28,046 nucleotides of DNA from assembly GCA_035293245.1 (NCBI GenBank), contig DATDOO010000004.1, forward strand, positions 1 to 28,046. The letters are read 5' to 3'. This document shows, piece after piece, positions 1-10,059 of this stretch; within the stretch, counting starts at the first letter, position 1; each line of letters starts with the position of its first letter. The notes beneath the pieces were generated by a model. That model saw only the letters and a program-made list of their open reading frames with translations. It was not told the origin of the DNA and did no database searches. A program made the position numbers and the translations under genes. The DNA is from DATDOO01 sp035293245 (lineage in GTDB: Bacteria > Pseudomonadota > Gammaproteobacteria > Methylococcales > Methylococcaceae).

Positions 1-543
1 ACGGTGATTGGGGAAAAGGTCGTCGGCAGTCTGGCCGAGTCCAGCGCCGATCTGGCCGCCTGCAAGGCGCTGGGCGACAAGGTGAACAGCCGCACCGCCT
101 CCATGGGCGTGGCGCTCACCAGTTGCACGGTCCCGGCCGCCGGCCGGCCGACATTCGACATCGAGGCGCACGAACTGGAAATGGGCGTCGGCATCCACGG
201 CGAACCGGGCCGCCGCCGGGAATCCATGCGGCCGGCGGATGAAATCGTCGCCGACCTGGTGGGCGCCATCCTGGAAGACCTGAAGCCCCAGCGCGGCAGC
301 GAAGTGCTGCTGATGGTCAACGGCTTCACCGGCACGCCCTTGATGGAGTTGTACGTGCTTTACAACGCGGCGGCCAAATTGCTGGAAAAGGATGGGCTAA
401 CCGTCAGTCGTTCCCTGGTGGGGGACTACGTGACCTCCCTGGAAATGGCCGGCGCGTCCATCACCGTCTGCCTGCTGGACGAGGAAATCCGCCGCTACTG
501 GGATGCGCCGGTGCATACACCGGCTTTGCGGTGGGGGAGATGA
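1..543 (+). CDS. dhaK: Dihydroxyacetone kinase, DhaK subunit/domain (3' part only)
   Basis: The reading frame is open from the first base of the window, so this is the C-terminal portion of a gene that starts outside it; about 180 residues are visible. The segment SMGVALTSCTVPAAG, followed by GVGIHGEPGRRR (His codon at 196-198), is characteristic of DhaK. In this family a histidine in this region binds dihydroxyacetone covalently as a hemiaminal. The protein ends with the usual APVHTPALRW-type tail directly before the stop, so no DhaL (ATP-binding) domain is fused to it. The next gene, 55 bp downstream, is not dhaL, so the phosphodonor partner must be elsewhere or upstream. Likely role: phosphorylation of dihydroxyacetone in C1/C3 sugar metabolism (family knowledge). 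Confidence 0.9.
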   Translation, partial: TVIGEKVVGSLAESSADLAACKALGDKVNSRTASMGVALTSCTVPAAGRPTFDIEAHELEMGVGIHGEPGRRRESMRPADEIVADLVGAILEDLKPQRGSEVLLMVNGFTGTPLMELYVLYNAAAKLLEKDGLTVSRSLVGDYVTSLEMAGASITVCLLDEEIRRYWDAPVHTPALRWGR

Positions 544-598
544 GGGCGCGCGCCGTATCGGCGTGAATCTACCGGGGAAGTGGCATTTAGGAGCTCGA

Positions 599-1048
599 AT
601 GCATTGGATACTGTTCCTGGTTCTGAGCTCGCTCGCCGCCTTGGCATTTGTCCGCTGGGAAAAACGGCAGCGAATCAAGAAAATGGAAGCCGCTTTTGCC
701 GGACGGGCGCCGCTCTCTGCCGCTGATTTCTACGAGCGGTTCTTTTCGGCGCAAGGCGTGCCGCGGGAAGTCGTATCGAGGGTGCGCAAGGTTCTGGAGG
801 AGCAGCTCGGCGCGGACCTGTCCCGGCTCGCGGCATCCGACGACTTCTCCGAAAACATCGGTTTCTTCTTCGAATTCGACTCGATGGTGGATGTGGAAAT
901 TGTCTGCGCGCTGGAAGAGGAGTTTTCGATCCGGATTTCCGATGAGGAAGCGACCAATGCCCATACCATCCGAGACATCGTCGAACTGGTTTCGCGCAAA
1001 GTACAAGCCGGGTTAAGTCGGGACGTGGAGCGGGAATTGACGCAGTGA
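599..1048 (+). CDS. Acyl-carrier-protein-like protein with N-terminal membrane segment
   Basis: 149 residues. The ATG at 599 is chosen because AGGAG (589-593) lies 5 nt upstream; the open frame extends further 5' without a ribosome binding site. Residues 2-19 are strongly hydrophobic and are followed by a basic stretch (WEKRQRIKK), which fits a single N-terminal membrane anchor with the rest in the cytoplasm. The C-terminal half (about 55-135) resembles a phosphopantetheine carrier domain: D94-S95-M96 matches the DSL-type attachment site and is followed by an acidic helix (ALEEEFSIRISDEEA), as in acyl carrier proteins. It resembles the divergent ACP-like families rather than fatty-acid AcpP, which is shorter and lacks a membrane segment. 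It follows dhaK on the same strand, but a functional link is not evident. Carrier fold is fairly sure; the substrate is unknown. Confidence 0.75.
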   Translation: MHWILFLVLSSLAALAFVRWEKRQRIKKMEAAFAGRAPLSAADFYERFFSAQGVPREVVSRVRKVLEEQLGADLSRLAASDDFSENIGFFFEFDSMVDVEIVCALEEEFSIRISDEEATNAHTIRDIVELVSRKVQAGLSRDVERELTQ

Positions 1049-1203
1049 AGCCGATCTTCGCGGACAAAACGCGGGAAGGTGTTTATTTTCGGCAGGGTTG
1101 GGCCGGGTGGTTCTGCCACGTACGACTTCGTTGGCGATCGATGCGGTTCCCGGACTCAGCGCATTGTAGTCGGGCTGACCGATCAGTTTTCTGGATTTCA
1201 TCA

Positions 1204-1614
1204 ATGAAAGAATTTTATTTGTTTTATCCGGTAGTAATTTTTCTCACGATAACAACCTTATTAATATATGTGCTTGCTATCACTGGACGCATAAGGGGGC
1301 AATTGCGTCCAATAGTATTTTTATTTGCTTTATCAAATTGCGCGTATGCCCTATTTTACGCATTAAGTCTTCCACGCTTTGATCACGCAGGCAGTTATCA
1401 TAACTATGGAGGTGAAGCCATATTTGGAATATACATAATCTATATAGCATTTTACTTTATCGCCTTGTCTCGGATAACAAGGCCAAAAAAGCGCTTTGCT
1501 GAGCGCGCTATTTATTCGTTGATATGTGGAACAATTGCCATTATATGTTTCGTTGGATCGCTGGTGAGTTTGCTTGTTGTATATTTTGCAAGCGGCGTAA
1601 TAGATAGCTCTTAA
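1204..1614 (+). CDS. Small multi-pass membrane protein, unknown function
   Basis: 136 residues if translation starts at ATG 1204. The frame is open from GTG 1045, which overlaps the ACP stop, but residues encoded before 1204 are arginine/tryptophan-rich and look non-coding. The start at 1204 coincides with a sharp change to AT-rich sequence and with the first hydrophobic helix (YPVVIFLTITTLLIYVLAI). About four transmembrane segments are visible, near residues 6-26, 34-53, 65-88 and 100-128, separated by short basic loops (RIRGQLR; RITRPKKRF). There is no clear Shine-Dalgarno sequence before 1204. Base composition differs strongly from the flanking dhaK and hppA genes, suggesting horizontal acquisition. 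I recognise no family. The 236 bp after it hold only weak, unsupported open frames. Confidence 0.55.
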   Translation: MKEFYLFYPVVIFLTITTLLIYVLAITGRIRGQLRPIVFLFALSNCAYALFYALSLPRFDHAGSYHNYGGEAIFGIYIIYIAFYFIALSRITRPKKRFAERAIYSLICGTIAIICFVGSLVSLLVVYFASGVIDSS

Positions 1615-1850
1615 AACCAAGCAGGGTACACATTGCTTACATCATGGGGATGTTGGGTTGTCCGATACATTGGAAATGTGTCATGGGGCGTATACCATAT
1701 CCTCGGTAATCGGCACACCACATCCTACTCGGGCTCAGATGCTTTATTCACTGCTCTTTGTAGCCAAGGTTGGGCTGGAAAGCGTAGCCGGATAGGAAAG
1801 TTTACTTCGACTGCGTTAGCTTCCAGTATCAAAAAAATTGGGTAAGCGCC

Positions 1851-2498
1851 TCACTGTATTTTCCCGATTTTATCTTTGCATTTTTCATAGCCGAGCTCAA
1901 ATATCAATAGGGCTTTTTCGCTCAAGTGCTTTCCATAAGAACTCCTGATATCAGCGTGCATGATGTCAGCTTCTCCGGCGGAGAGAACTAATGGAACAAA
2001 TGACTCCATAGAATGGATAAATATACTTTTGTCTGTTTTGTGCGCTAGCTTGTTCAGTATTATTCTGAGACGGCTGATTGACCGAGGCTTGGGTGGTAGT
2101 GTTTTGTCAATCAATATTCTCCGCATGAGCTTGCCATGTTCAATGCCGAGATCAGCTAAATTTATTTCTCTTGCTATGCGCTGGGCTTTTTGCTTCAGTT
2201 CACTAGATAACGGAGCGTAGGAGACAAAGTGCAATTCAATCAGAGGGATTTTGCGTCGACTTTTATTAGTGCCCCCCTTCTCGTGAGGCGCGACACGGAA
2301 AAACTGGTGATCTATCACCAAGACGAAATCTGTAAAGGTCTCGCCGCGGTCGGAATGAGTACGTTTGAAAAAGGCTGCGTCCTGCTTAGTGTGAAGAAGG
2401 AAGTCACCGTAAGTGTACGGATGATGGTCATCGACTTGTGCTGGCAAGTCAAAGCGGCAAACAAGGGCGGCTGAGACAGCGGTAGAGCTAAACGGCAT
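1851..2498 (-). CDS. Hypothetical protein, no recognised family
   Basis: 215 residues from ATG 2498. The frame continues upstream to a TTG at 2618, but that part is GC-rich and of odd composition, so the ATG is preferred; no convincing ribosome binding site is seen at either start. The sequence has ordinary globular composition: a mixed N-terminal half with segments such as YTYGDFLLHTKQDAAFF and DFVLVIDHQFFRVAPHEKG, then a lysine/arginine-rich helical C-terminal half (KQKAQRIAREINLADLGIEHGK; KALLIFELGYEKCKDKIGK). There is no signal peptide or membrane segment. Two shorter open frames lie on the opposite strand (1960-2220 and 2229-2474), but their predicted proteins are less convincing. It lies in the AT-richer patch and is likely accessory DNA. 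The real coding strand is probable, not certain. Confidence 0.5.
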   Translation of the reverse strand: MPFSSTAVSAALVCRFDLPAQVDDHHPYTYGDFLLHTKQDAAFFKRTHSDRGETFTDFVLVIDHQFFRVAPHEKGGTNKSRRKIPLIELHFVSYAPLSSELKQKAQRIAREINLADLGIEHGKLMRRILIDKTLPPKPRSISRLRIILNKLAHKTDKSIFIHSMESFVPLVLSAGEADIMHADIRSSYGKHLSEKALLIFELGYEKCKDKIGKIQ

Positions 2499-2810
2499 TT
2501 CGAGCCCAACGTGAAGTAGACGGCGCTTTTGCAGCGTAAGCAAATCCCATATGCCACATATTCCGGAACTAAGGCGATAACCGGTTATTTTTCTGCCGTT
2601 TTCGAGTGGCGCAGGCAAGTAAGCACGGCCTTACCTTACCAAAATACGGCGCGGTGATTTCGGTCAGAGGCGGGCGGTCTGGCATAATAGGCACACATCC
2701 CTGATTTCCATAAAAATCCGCGTGGCATAGTGTAGAACAAAATCCCGTCCAGCCAGCAGGTCTGCCGCGCCGGCATTCCTGCCGATCAAGGCCACGAGGA
2801 AATCCCACCC
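2499..2810. other. Intergenic stretch without a supported gene
   Basis: About 310 bp between the hypothetical gene and the hppA terminator. Base composition shifts from AT-rich back to GC-rich along it, so it marks the right-hand border of the low-GC patch. A minus-strand open frame (2569-2808) has no recognisable protein features. I see no tRNA, no repeat and no convincing promoter. Confidence 0.4.
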
Positions 2811-2874
2811 AAATAAAAATCCCCTGTCCCCACCTTCCGGCTCGATAGAACCGGAAGGCGGAAACAGGGGATTT
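2811..2874 (-). terminator. Rho-independent terminator downstream of hppA
   Basis: Read on the minus strand, a long hairpin begins about 15 bases after the hppA stop. The outer stem pairs 2864-2873 with 2818-2827 (AATCCCCTGT/ACAGGGGATT, perfect). An inner 8-bp stem CCTTCCGG/CCGGAAGG closes a loop of about 10 bases. It is followed by the T-rich tract TTTTTATTT. The two-storey hairpin plus U-tract is a classic intrinsic terminator. Confidence 0.92.
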
Positions 2875-2888
2875 CAGGAGCCGGTGGC

Positions 2889-5015
<2,127 letters not shown>

Positions 5016-5436
5016 GATACTTACCTCCTCTCTGGATCTATCGTAACTTTTTGATTTTGATTTGAAGTTCGGCCAATTCGCGGGGCAAGGCGACAAACCT
5101 GGCCGATTAGAGGCTATTTTTGGGGTTTGTCCACCACGCCCAGCTCATAATCCGGTCGATTATGCGTTCATGGAGCGCGGGGTTGAGTAGGCTATTAGTT
5201 TTATGACGACACTAGCCACGATATAGCGTACTGAAAAATTGCTGCAACCACAATAAAATAAGCCTCCCCGAGCAAATGCCGGGGAAGAATAATGCACTGC
5301 GGGAACAGCGAGACCCCGCGGGATGCAGATGTGCGCCTGCCCAGGGACTACGGCCCCGGGGGGCGGCATCGTCCGCGGCAGACCGGACACCTCGCAATTG
5401 AATCTCCATTGAAAATCGAAGGCATGAGACAAACCC
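5016..5436. other. Divergent intergenic region between hppA and serC
   Basis: About 420 bp holding the 5' regions of two divergent genes. The hppA ribosome binding site (GAGGAGG) is at its left edge. No clean sigma-70 promoter could be fixed by eye for either gene. A minus-strand hairpin with a T-rich tail lies near the middle (listed separately). Minus-strand open frames here are GC-rich shadows with no protein features. Confidence 0.4.
5249..5287 (-). terminator. Candidate minus-strand terminator with no matching gene
   Basis: On the minus strand CTTCCCCG and CGGGGAGG form an 8-bp stem (one G-T pair) around a 9-base loop, followed by CTTATTTTATTG. This resembles a weak intrinsic terminator. 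No minus-strand protein gene ends here, so it could end an antisense RNA running against the serC leader, or be chance. Confidence 0.3.
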
Positions 5437-6582
5437 ATGAAGCCGGCTGACAAACCTGAACGACCTTATTTTTCCTCCGGCCCTTGCGCCAAGCGTCCCG
5501 GCTGGAGCCCGGCGGCTCTGGGCGAGGCGTGCGCCGGACGCTCGCACCGCTCCAAGCCCGGCAAGGCCCGCATCAAGGAAACCCTGGACCGCACCCGGCA
5601 ACTGTTGGGGCTGCCGGACGATTACCGGATCGGCATCGTTCCGGGTTCCGACACCGGCGCGGTGGAAATGGCCCTGTGGTCGCTGCTCGGCGCCCGCGGG
5701 GTGGACGTGCTGGCCTGGGAGAGTTTCGGCTCCGGCTGGGTGACGGACATCGTCAAACAACTGAAACTCGCGGATGTCAGAATTTTTCAGGCGGACTACG
5801 GAGAATTGCCCGACCTCGCCCAGGTCGACTGTAACCGCGACGTGGTTTTCACCTGGAACGGCACCACCTCCGGCGTGCGCGTGCCGGACGGAAACTGGAT
5901 GGCGGATTCCCGCGAGGGGCTGACGATTTGCGACGCGACTTCCGCGGTGTTCGCCATGGAACTGCCGTGGGACAAGCTGGACGTGGCGACCTACTCCTGG
6001 CAAAAGGTGCTGGGCGGTGAGGGCGCGCATGGTATGTTGATCCTGTCGCCGCGCGCGGTGGCGCGGCTGGAAAGCTACACGCCGCCCTGGCCCTTGCCCA
6101 AGCTGTTCCGCATGACCCAGAAGGGCAAGTTCAATGGGGGAATTTTCGAGGGCGACACCATCAACACGCCTTCCATGCTGTGCGTCGAGGATTACCTGGA
6201 CGCGCTGAAGTGGGCCGAATCCATCGGTGGCTTGCCGGAACTGGTAAAGCGCAGTCAAGCCAACTTCGGCCTCATCGAGGCGTGGGTGGCAAAGACGCCC
6301 TGGGTCGATTTCCTCGCCCGCGTGCCGGCCACCCGCTCCACCACCTCGGTATGCCTGAAAATCGTCGATCCGGCGTTTACCCGCTTGCCAGAGGAAGAAC
6401 AGGCGGCCTTTGCCAAGAAACTGGCGGGCATGCTGGACAAGGAAAGCGTGGCTTACGACATCGGCGCCTACCGCGACGCGCCGCCGGGGCTGCGCATCTG
6501 GGCCGGCGCGACGGTGGAGGCCCAGGACATCGAGAGGCTCTTGCCGTGGCTTGATTGGGCTTACACCGAGACGGCGAAATAA
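5437..6582 (+). CDS. serC: Phosphoserine aminotransferase
   Basis: 381 residues from ATG 5437. It is a PLP-dependent class V aminotransferase converting 3-phosphohydroxypyruvate plus glutamate to phosphoserine, step two of serine synthesis. The N-terminus (YFSSGPCAKRPGW, then GRSHRSKPGKARI) matches the SerC subtype typical of alphaproteobacteria and archaea rather than the E. coli enzyme. The cofactor region shows GSDTGAVEMALWSLLG, D166 in CDATSA (pairs with the pyridine nitrogen) and K190 in TYSWQKVLGGEG (Schiff-base lysine). Length is normal for this subtype. The 42-residue region before the first motif is hydrophilic and no alternative start is better supported. serA and serB follow on the same strand, separated only by a repeat, which confirms the pathway assignment. 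Confidence 0.93.
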   Translation: MKPADKPERPYFSSGPCAKRPGWSPAALGEACAGRSHRSKPGKARIKETLDRTRQLLGLPDDYRIGIVPGSDTGAVEMALWSLLGARGVDVLAWESFGSGWVTDIVKQLKLADVRIFQADYGELPDLAQVDCNRDVVFTWNGTTSGVRVPDGNWMADSREGLTICDATSAVFAMELPWDKLDVATYSWQKVLGGEGAHGMLILSPRAVARLESYTPPWPLPKLFRMTQKGKFNGGIFEGDTINTPSMLCVEDYLDALKWAESIGGLPELVKRSQANFGLIEAWVAKTPWVDFLARVPATRSTTSVCLKIVDPAFTRLPEEEQAAFAKKLAGMLDKESVAYDIGAYRDAPPGLRIWAGATVEAQDIERLLPWLDWAYTETAK

Positions 6583-6584
6583 AT

Positions 6585-6761
6585 GTAGGGTGGGTTAGGC
6601 GCGCGCCGCCAACGATAGCGAAGCTTGCATTGGCTTTGACGCGCGCCGTAACCCACCGAACAGCCCTGATTGCACCATTGAAGCCGTTTGGCGGGTTACG
6701 GTGCGCAAAAAGCGGTGAATAACCGTCAAGGCCGTGCCCATGCGCACCTAACCCACCCTAC
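6585..6761. repeat. Bipartite palindromic (MITE/REP-like) repeat, copy 1
   Basis: A 177-bp element whose ends are inverted repeats: GTAGGGTGGGTTAGGCGCGC at the left and the complement of GTAGGGTGGGTTAGGTGCGC at the right. Inside, CGTAACCCACCGAAC and GGCGGGTTACGGTGCGC repeat the same motif, so the element folds as two consecutive stem-loops. It starts 2 bp after the serC stop. A second copy of nearly equal length lies at 20253-20430. No target-site duplication is visible and it encodes nothing, so it would depend on a transposase acting in trans if mobile. Confidence 0.88.
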
Positions 6762-6810
6762 ATCAAGACAACTTTGACATCGAAACCGCAACTTTGAACT
6801 GAACCGTCAC

Positions 6811-8397
6811 ATGAACAAAAAAGTACTGGTAGCCGACAACATTGCCCAGGAAGGCGTGGATTTCCTGAAACAACAACCCGGACTGGATGTGGAATTCGCG
6901 CCGGGCTTGAGCCCGGACGAACTGAAGGCCAGGGTGAAGGACGCCGACGCGCTGGTGGTGCGCAGCGCGGTCAAGGTCACCAGCGACATTCTCCAGGCGG
7001 CGGAACGCCTGACCGTCATCGGCCGTGCCGGCATCGGCGTGGACAACATCGACGTGGACGCGGCCACCGAACGGGGCATCGTGGTGATGAACACGCCGGA
7101 CGCCAACGCCACCACCGCCGCCGAATTGGCGCTGGCGCACATCCTGTCCCTGTCGCGCCACCTGCCGCGCGCCGATGCCTCGGTGCGTGCCGGGGAATGG
7201 AAGCGGGCCCAGTTCGTCGGCAGCGAGGTGACCGGCAAGGCCATCGGCGTGGTGGGCTACGGCACCATCGGCCGCATCGTCGCCGCGCGCTGCCTGGGGC
7301 TGCAGATGCGCGTCGTCGTCTACGATCCTTTCGTCACCCGCCATGTGTTCGAGAACGACGGCGTGGAGTCCATGGATCTCGATCCGATGCTCGCCGCGGC
7401 CGATTACGTGACCATCCATTGCCCGTTCAACGACAAGACCCGCTATCTCTTCGACGCGACGCGCATCGGCCGGATGAAAAAAGGCGCTCGCCTCATCAAC
7501 TGCGCGCGCGGCGGCATCGTCGACGAAGCGGCGCTGTACGAGGCGCTCCAGTCCGGCCATCTGGCCGGCGCGGCGCTGGATGTGTACGAGCAGGAGCCGC
7601 CCAAGGAGTCGCCGCTGTTTGCCCTGCCGAACGTGGTGTTCACGCCGCACATCGGCGCCTCCACCGCCGAGGCGCAGTTCGCGGTCGGGGTGGAAATCGC
7701 CAAGCAGATCGGCGTCTTCTTCGACACCGGTGAAGTCATGAACGCCGTGAACCTGCCGCGCATCCCCTCGGAAACCCTGCGCCGCCTGCGGCCCTACCAG
7801 GAACTGGTGTGCCGCCTGGGGCGCCTGCTGAGCCTCATGCTGCCCGCGCCCATCACCCACGTCGGGCTGTCGCTGCACGGGCGCGCCGCCGAGCTGAACG
7901 CGCAACCACTCACGGCCGAGGCCATGGTCGGCCTGCTGGGCGACCGGCTGTCCTCGCCGGTCAATCGCATCAACGGACTGAACGTCGCCAAGCGCCAGGG
8001 TATCCAGGTGAGCGAGTCGCGCAGCGAAGAGACCCACGGCTATCTGACGCTGGTGCGCCTGACCGCGGCTTCCGACAAGGAACGGGTTTCGCTCGCCGGC
8101 ACCCTGTTCGACGAGCAGCATCCCCGTCTGGTGCGCATCAACAACTACGAGATCGAGGCGCATCTGGAAGGCCACATGCTGTTCACCCGCCACAAGGATC
8201 AGCCCGGCGTGGTCGGGGCGCTCGGCGCCATCCTCGGCGAAGACGGGGTCAACATCTCGCGCATGCAACTGGGCGCGGAGCCGGGCACGGACAAGGCGGT
8301 GTCGCTGCTGGACATCTCGCGGCCGCTGTCTGCCGAAGAACTCAAGCGGCTTGCCGCCATCCCGGCCATTACCAAGGTGGCGCAGATCAGCCTATGA
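6811..8397 (+). CDS. serA: D-3-phosphoglycerate dehydrogenase (long form)
   Basis: 528 residues, the long form with an intervening domain and a C-terminal ACT domain. It oxidises 3-phosphoglycerate to 3-phosphohydroxypyruvate with NAD+, the first committed step of serine synthesis. Visible motifs: RAGIGVDNID near residues 72-81; nucleotide-binding G149-Y-G151-T-I-G154; catalytic R233 (INCARGGIVDE), E262 (YEQEPP) and H280 (TPHIGAST). The ACT domain (about 455-528: HMLFTRHKDQPGVVGALGAI) is where serine feedback inhibition usually acts. ATG 6811 gives the canonical MNKKVLVADNI start. The stop overlaps the serB start as ATGA, so the two are translationally coupled. A palindromic repeat separates it from serC; whether transcription reads through is not evident. 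Confidence 0.97.
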   Translation: MNKKVLVADNIAQEGVDFLKQQPGLDVEFAPGLSPDELKARVKDADALVVRSAVKVTSDILQAAERLTVIGRAGIGVDNIDVDAATERGIVVMNTPDANATTAAELALAHILSLSRHLPRADASVRAGEWKRAQFVGSEVTGKAIGVVGYGTIGRIVAARCLGLQMRVVVYDPFVTRHVFENDGVESMDLDPMLAAADYVTIHCPFNDKTRYLFDATRIGRMKKGARLINCARGGIVDEAALYEALQSGHLAGAALDVYEQEPPKESPLFALPNVVFTPHIGASTAEAQFAVGVEIAKQIGVFFDTGEVMNAVNLPRIPSETLRRLRPYQELVCRLGRLLSLMLPAPITHVGLSLHGRAAELNAQPLTAEAMVGLLGDRLSSPVNRINGLNVAKRQGIQVSESRSEETHGYLTLVRLTAASDKERVSLAGTLFDEQHPRLVRINNYEIEAHLEGHMLFTRHKDQPGVVGALGAILGEDGVNISRMQLGAEPGTDKAVSLLDISRPLSAEELKRLAAIPAITKVAQISL

Positions 8398-9062
8398 GCG
8401 GACCTCCCTATGCCGCGATCCTGTTCGATTGCGACAGCACGCTTTCGGCCATCGAGGGCATCGACGAACTGGCGCGGCAGGCCGGCCTGTACGAGCAACT
8501 TGCGCCGCTGACTGCCGCCGCCATGGAAGGCACGCTGAGCCTGGAGGCGGTGTACCGCAAGCGGCTGGACGCCATCCGGCCGACGCGGGAAGCGGTCGAA
8601 GCCCTCGGCGAATGCTACTTCCGCCACGCCGTTCCCGGCGCGAAAGAAGTCATCGCCGAGTTGCAGAAGCGCGGCAAGCGCGTGCACATCGTCAGCGGCG
8701 GCTTGCGTCAGGCGCTCCTGCCGCTGGCGGCTCGCCTGGGTGTTGGGGCGGAGCAGGTCCATGCGGTGGATGTGTTTTTCGACGAAGTAGGGAATTACCG
8801 GGATTTCGACGAGTCCTCGCCTCTGGCGCGCGGCGGCGGCAAGACCGTCGTCTGCTGCCGGGTGCGCGAGACGGAAGGTCCGGTGGTGCTGGTCGGAGAT
8901 GGCATGACCGACTTCGAAGTCACGGAGGCCGGGGTGGACTTCATCGGCTTCGGCGGCGTCGCAAAGCGCGAATCGGTGCGCAGCCACGCCAGACGCTACA
9001 TCGACGAAGCCACTTTGTTGCCGTTGCTGGATTGGGTGCTGACGCGGGAAGAACGCGCCTGA
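8394..9062 (+). CDS. serB: Phosphoserine phosphatase (HAD superfamily)
   Basis: 222 residues. It removes phosphate from O-phosphoserine, the last step of serine synthesis. HAD motifs are complete: motif I with nucleophile D12 and D14 in FDCDSTL; motif II S101 in HIVSGG; K150 in the GGGKT segment; motif III D169 and D173 in GDGMTDFE. An all-alpha cap domain lies between motifs I and II (about 20-90). The start is fixed by the ATGA overlap with serA; the same frame is open far upstream inside serA, but that part is a shadow. It is shorter than E. coli SerB because it lacks an N-terminal ACT-like domain. The neighbourhood makes the phosphoserine assignment stronger than sequence alone. Confidence 0.9.
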   Translation: MSGPPYAAILFDCDSTLSAIEGIDELARQAGLYEQLAPLTAAAMEGTLSLEAVYRKRLDAIRPTREAVEALGECYFRHAVPGAKEVIAELQKRGKRVHIVSGGLRQALLPLAARLGVGAEQVHAVDVFFDEVGNYRDFDESSPLARGGGKTVVCCRVRETEGPVVLVGDGMTDFEVTEAGVDFIGFGGVAKRESVRSHARRYIDEATLLPLLDWVLTREERA

Positions 9063-9358
9063 GGGGCCGCCGGCCGATCGCGCCAGCCCGTGCAGGGCGC
9101 AATAGCGTCCTCGCGTATTGCGCCGCATGGGGCCGGCCGCGAAGTATTGATGCGAGACAGACCCCAATCTGCTTGCGATTGCCCCTCCCCACACGGACTC
9201 AAAACCGGAGTCATCCTGGCATGATCTGACGCCGGTCAAAAATATTTCTCCGCTGCCCTGCATTTTTTGGCCGGACCGCCGACTAATGGATTGAAGGCAA
9301 CAGCCTGAACCGTAGGCTCTCTTCAAGTCTCCCTTTCAACATTCAGGAGGGTACGACG

Positions 9359-9613
9359 ATGAACGCCAATCCCAATGCCTGCCGCGAACTGAACGTCGCT
9401 CAATTGCAAATGTTCCAGGCGTGTTCCGTGCTGAACGAACTGCTCAACGATTCTTCGATTTCAGCATACAAATATCGCGCGGCGGCCATTATTGTCCGCC
9501 TCAAGGATGCCGTGGCCGACCACCCGACACCGGAAGGTTTTCAGGCCGCTGTAGACACCCTGCTGTTGGAAACCGCGGAGCTGGAAGCCGAATTGTGCAG
9601 CGTCCGGCACTGA
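9359..9613 (+). CDS. Small soluble protein, unknown function
   Basis: 84 residues. ATG 9359 has an excellent ribosome binding site, AGGAGGG at 9345-9351, 7 nt upstream, so it is probably translated well. The sequence has normal codon and amino-acid composition and is predicted mainly helical (LNVAQLQMFQACSVLNELLND; AAAIIVRLKDAVADHP; FQAAVDTLLLETAELEAEL). No signal peptide, membrane segment or metal motif is seen. It has its own 296-bp upstream region, so it is likely transcribed separately from serB. I do not recognise the family. A 55-codon frame starts 3 bp after its stop (9617-9784), but it lacks a ribosome binding site and family features. Confidence 0.7.
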   Translation: MNANPNACRELNVAQLQMFQACSVLNELLNDSSISAYKYRAAAIIVRLKDAVADHPTPEGFQAAVDTLLLETAELEAELCSVRH

Positions 9614-10059
9614 GACATGCCAACGCTGACGGGCGGGCCTGGGCGAGGCGCCACATCCCTGGCCGGCCAAGCGGCGGGGATGCCGTCTTGTGGAGAGGCC
9701 ATGCCGCCCGGCAAAACGGGGCAGGCTGAAGTGCTATCGCAGGCCAATAAGGGCAGCGCGGAGCCTGCTCAGCCGGTGGTGTAGCCCGGAACGCGGCGCG
9801 CGCCATCGCCTCTGCACGATCCGGATGCCGTTCCCGACAAGCCGGGAGTTCCCAGCGCGACCGACCTGCGCTGGGTCATGGAGACTTCCCTCAGGCAGTC
9901 GCTCGCGCGGCCTTGCCGATGCCGGGCCACGAACACCTCGCCGCCCAGCAATAAATACCCGGTGCCGAACCTGATCCCAAGGAATCCGTTTGCCCGCGCC
10001 TGCCTGAACGAAGGGCCGATAAGAGACAAAAATATTGAATCCGGCACGCAGGGTCGGCG
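9614..10059. other. Intergenic stretch with no supported gene
   Basis: About 445 bp between the small gene and the chemoreceptor, which converge on it. It holds the unsupported 55-codon frame at 9617-9784 and several GC-rich open frames on both strands without protein character. No clear terminator hairpin with a T-tract was found for either flanking gene, and no RNA gene was recognised. Confidence 0.4.

Noticed and set aside
1633..1845. 70-codon open frame on the plus strand
   Set aside because: No ATG start, no ribosome binding site, and no protein-like features.
1960..2474. Two plus-strand open frames opposite the hypothetical gene
   Set aside because: They are shorter, one begins with a low-complexity stretch, and the minus-strand frame is longer with more protein-like composition. 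Either strand remains possible.
9617..9784. 55-codon gene after the small unknown gene
   Set aside because: No ribosome binding site and a Gly/Pro/Ala-rich product without recognised features; kept only as a remark.
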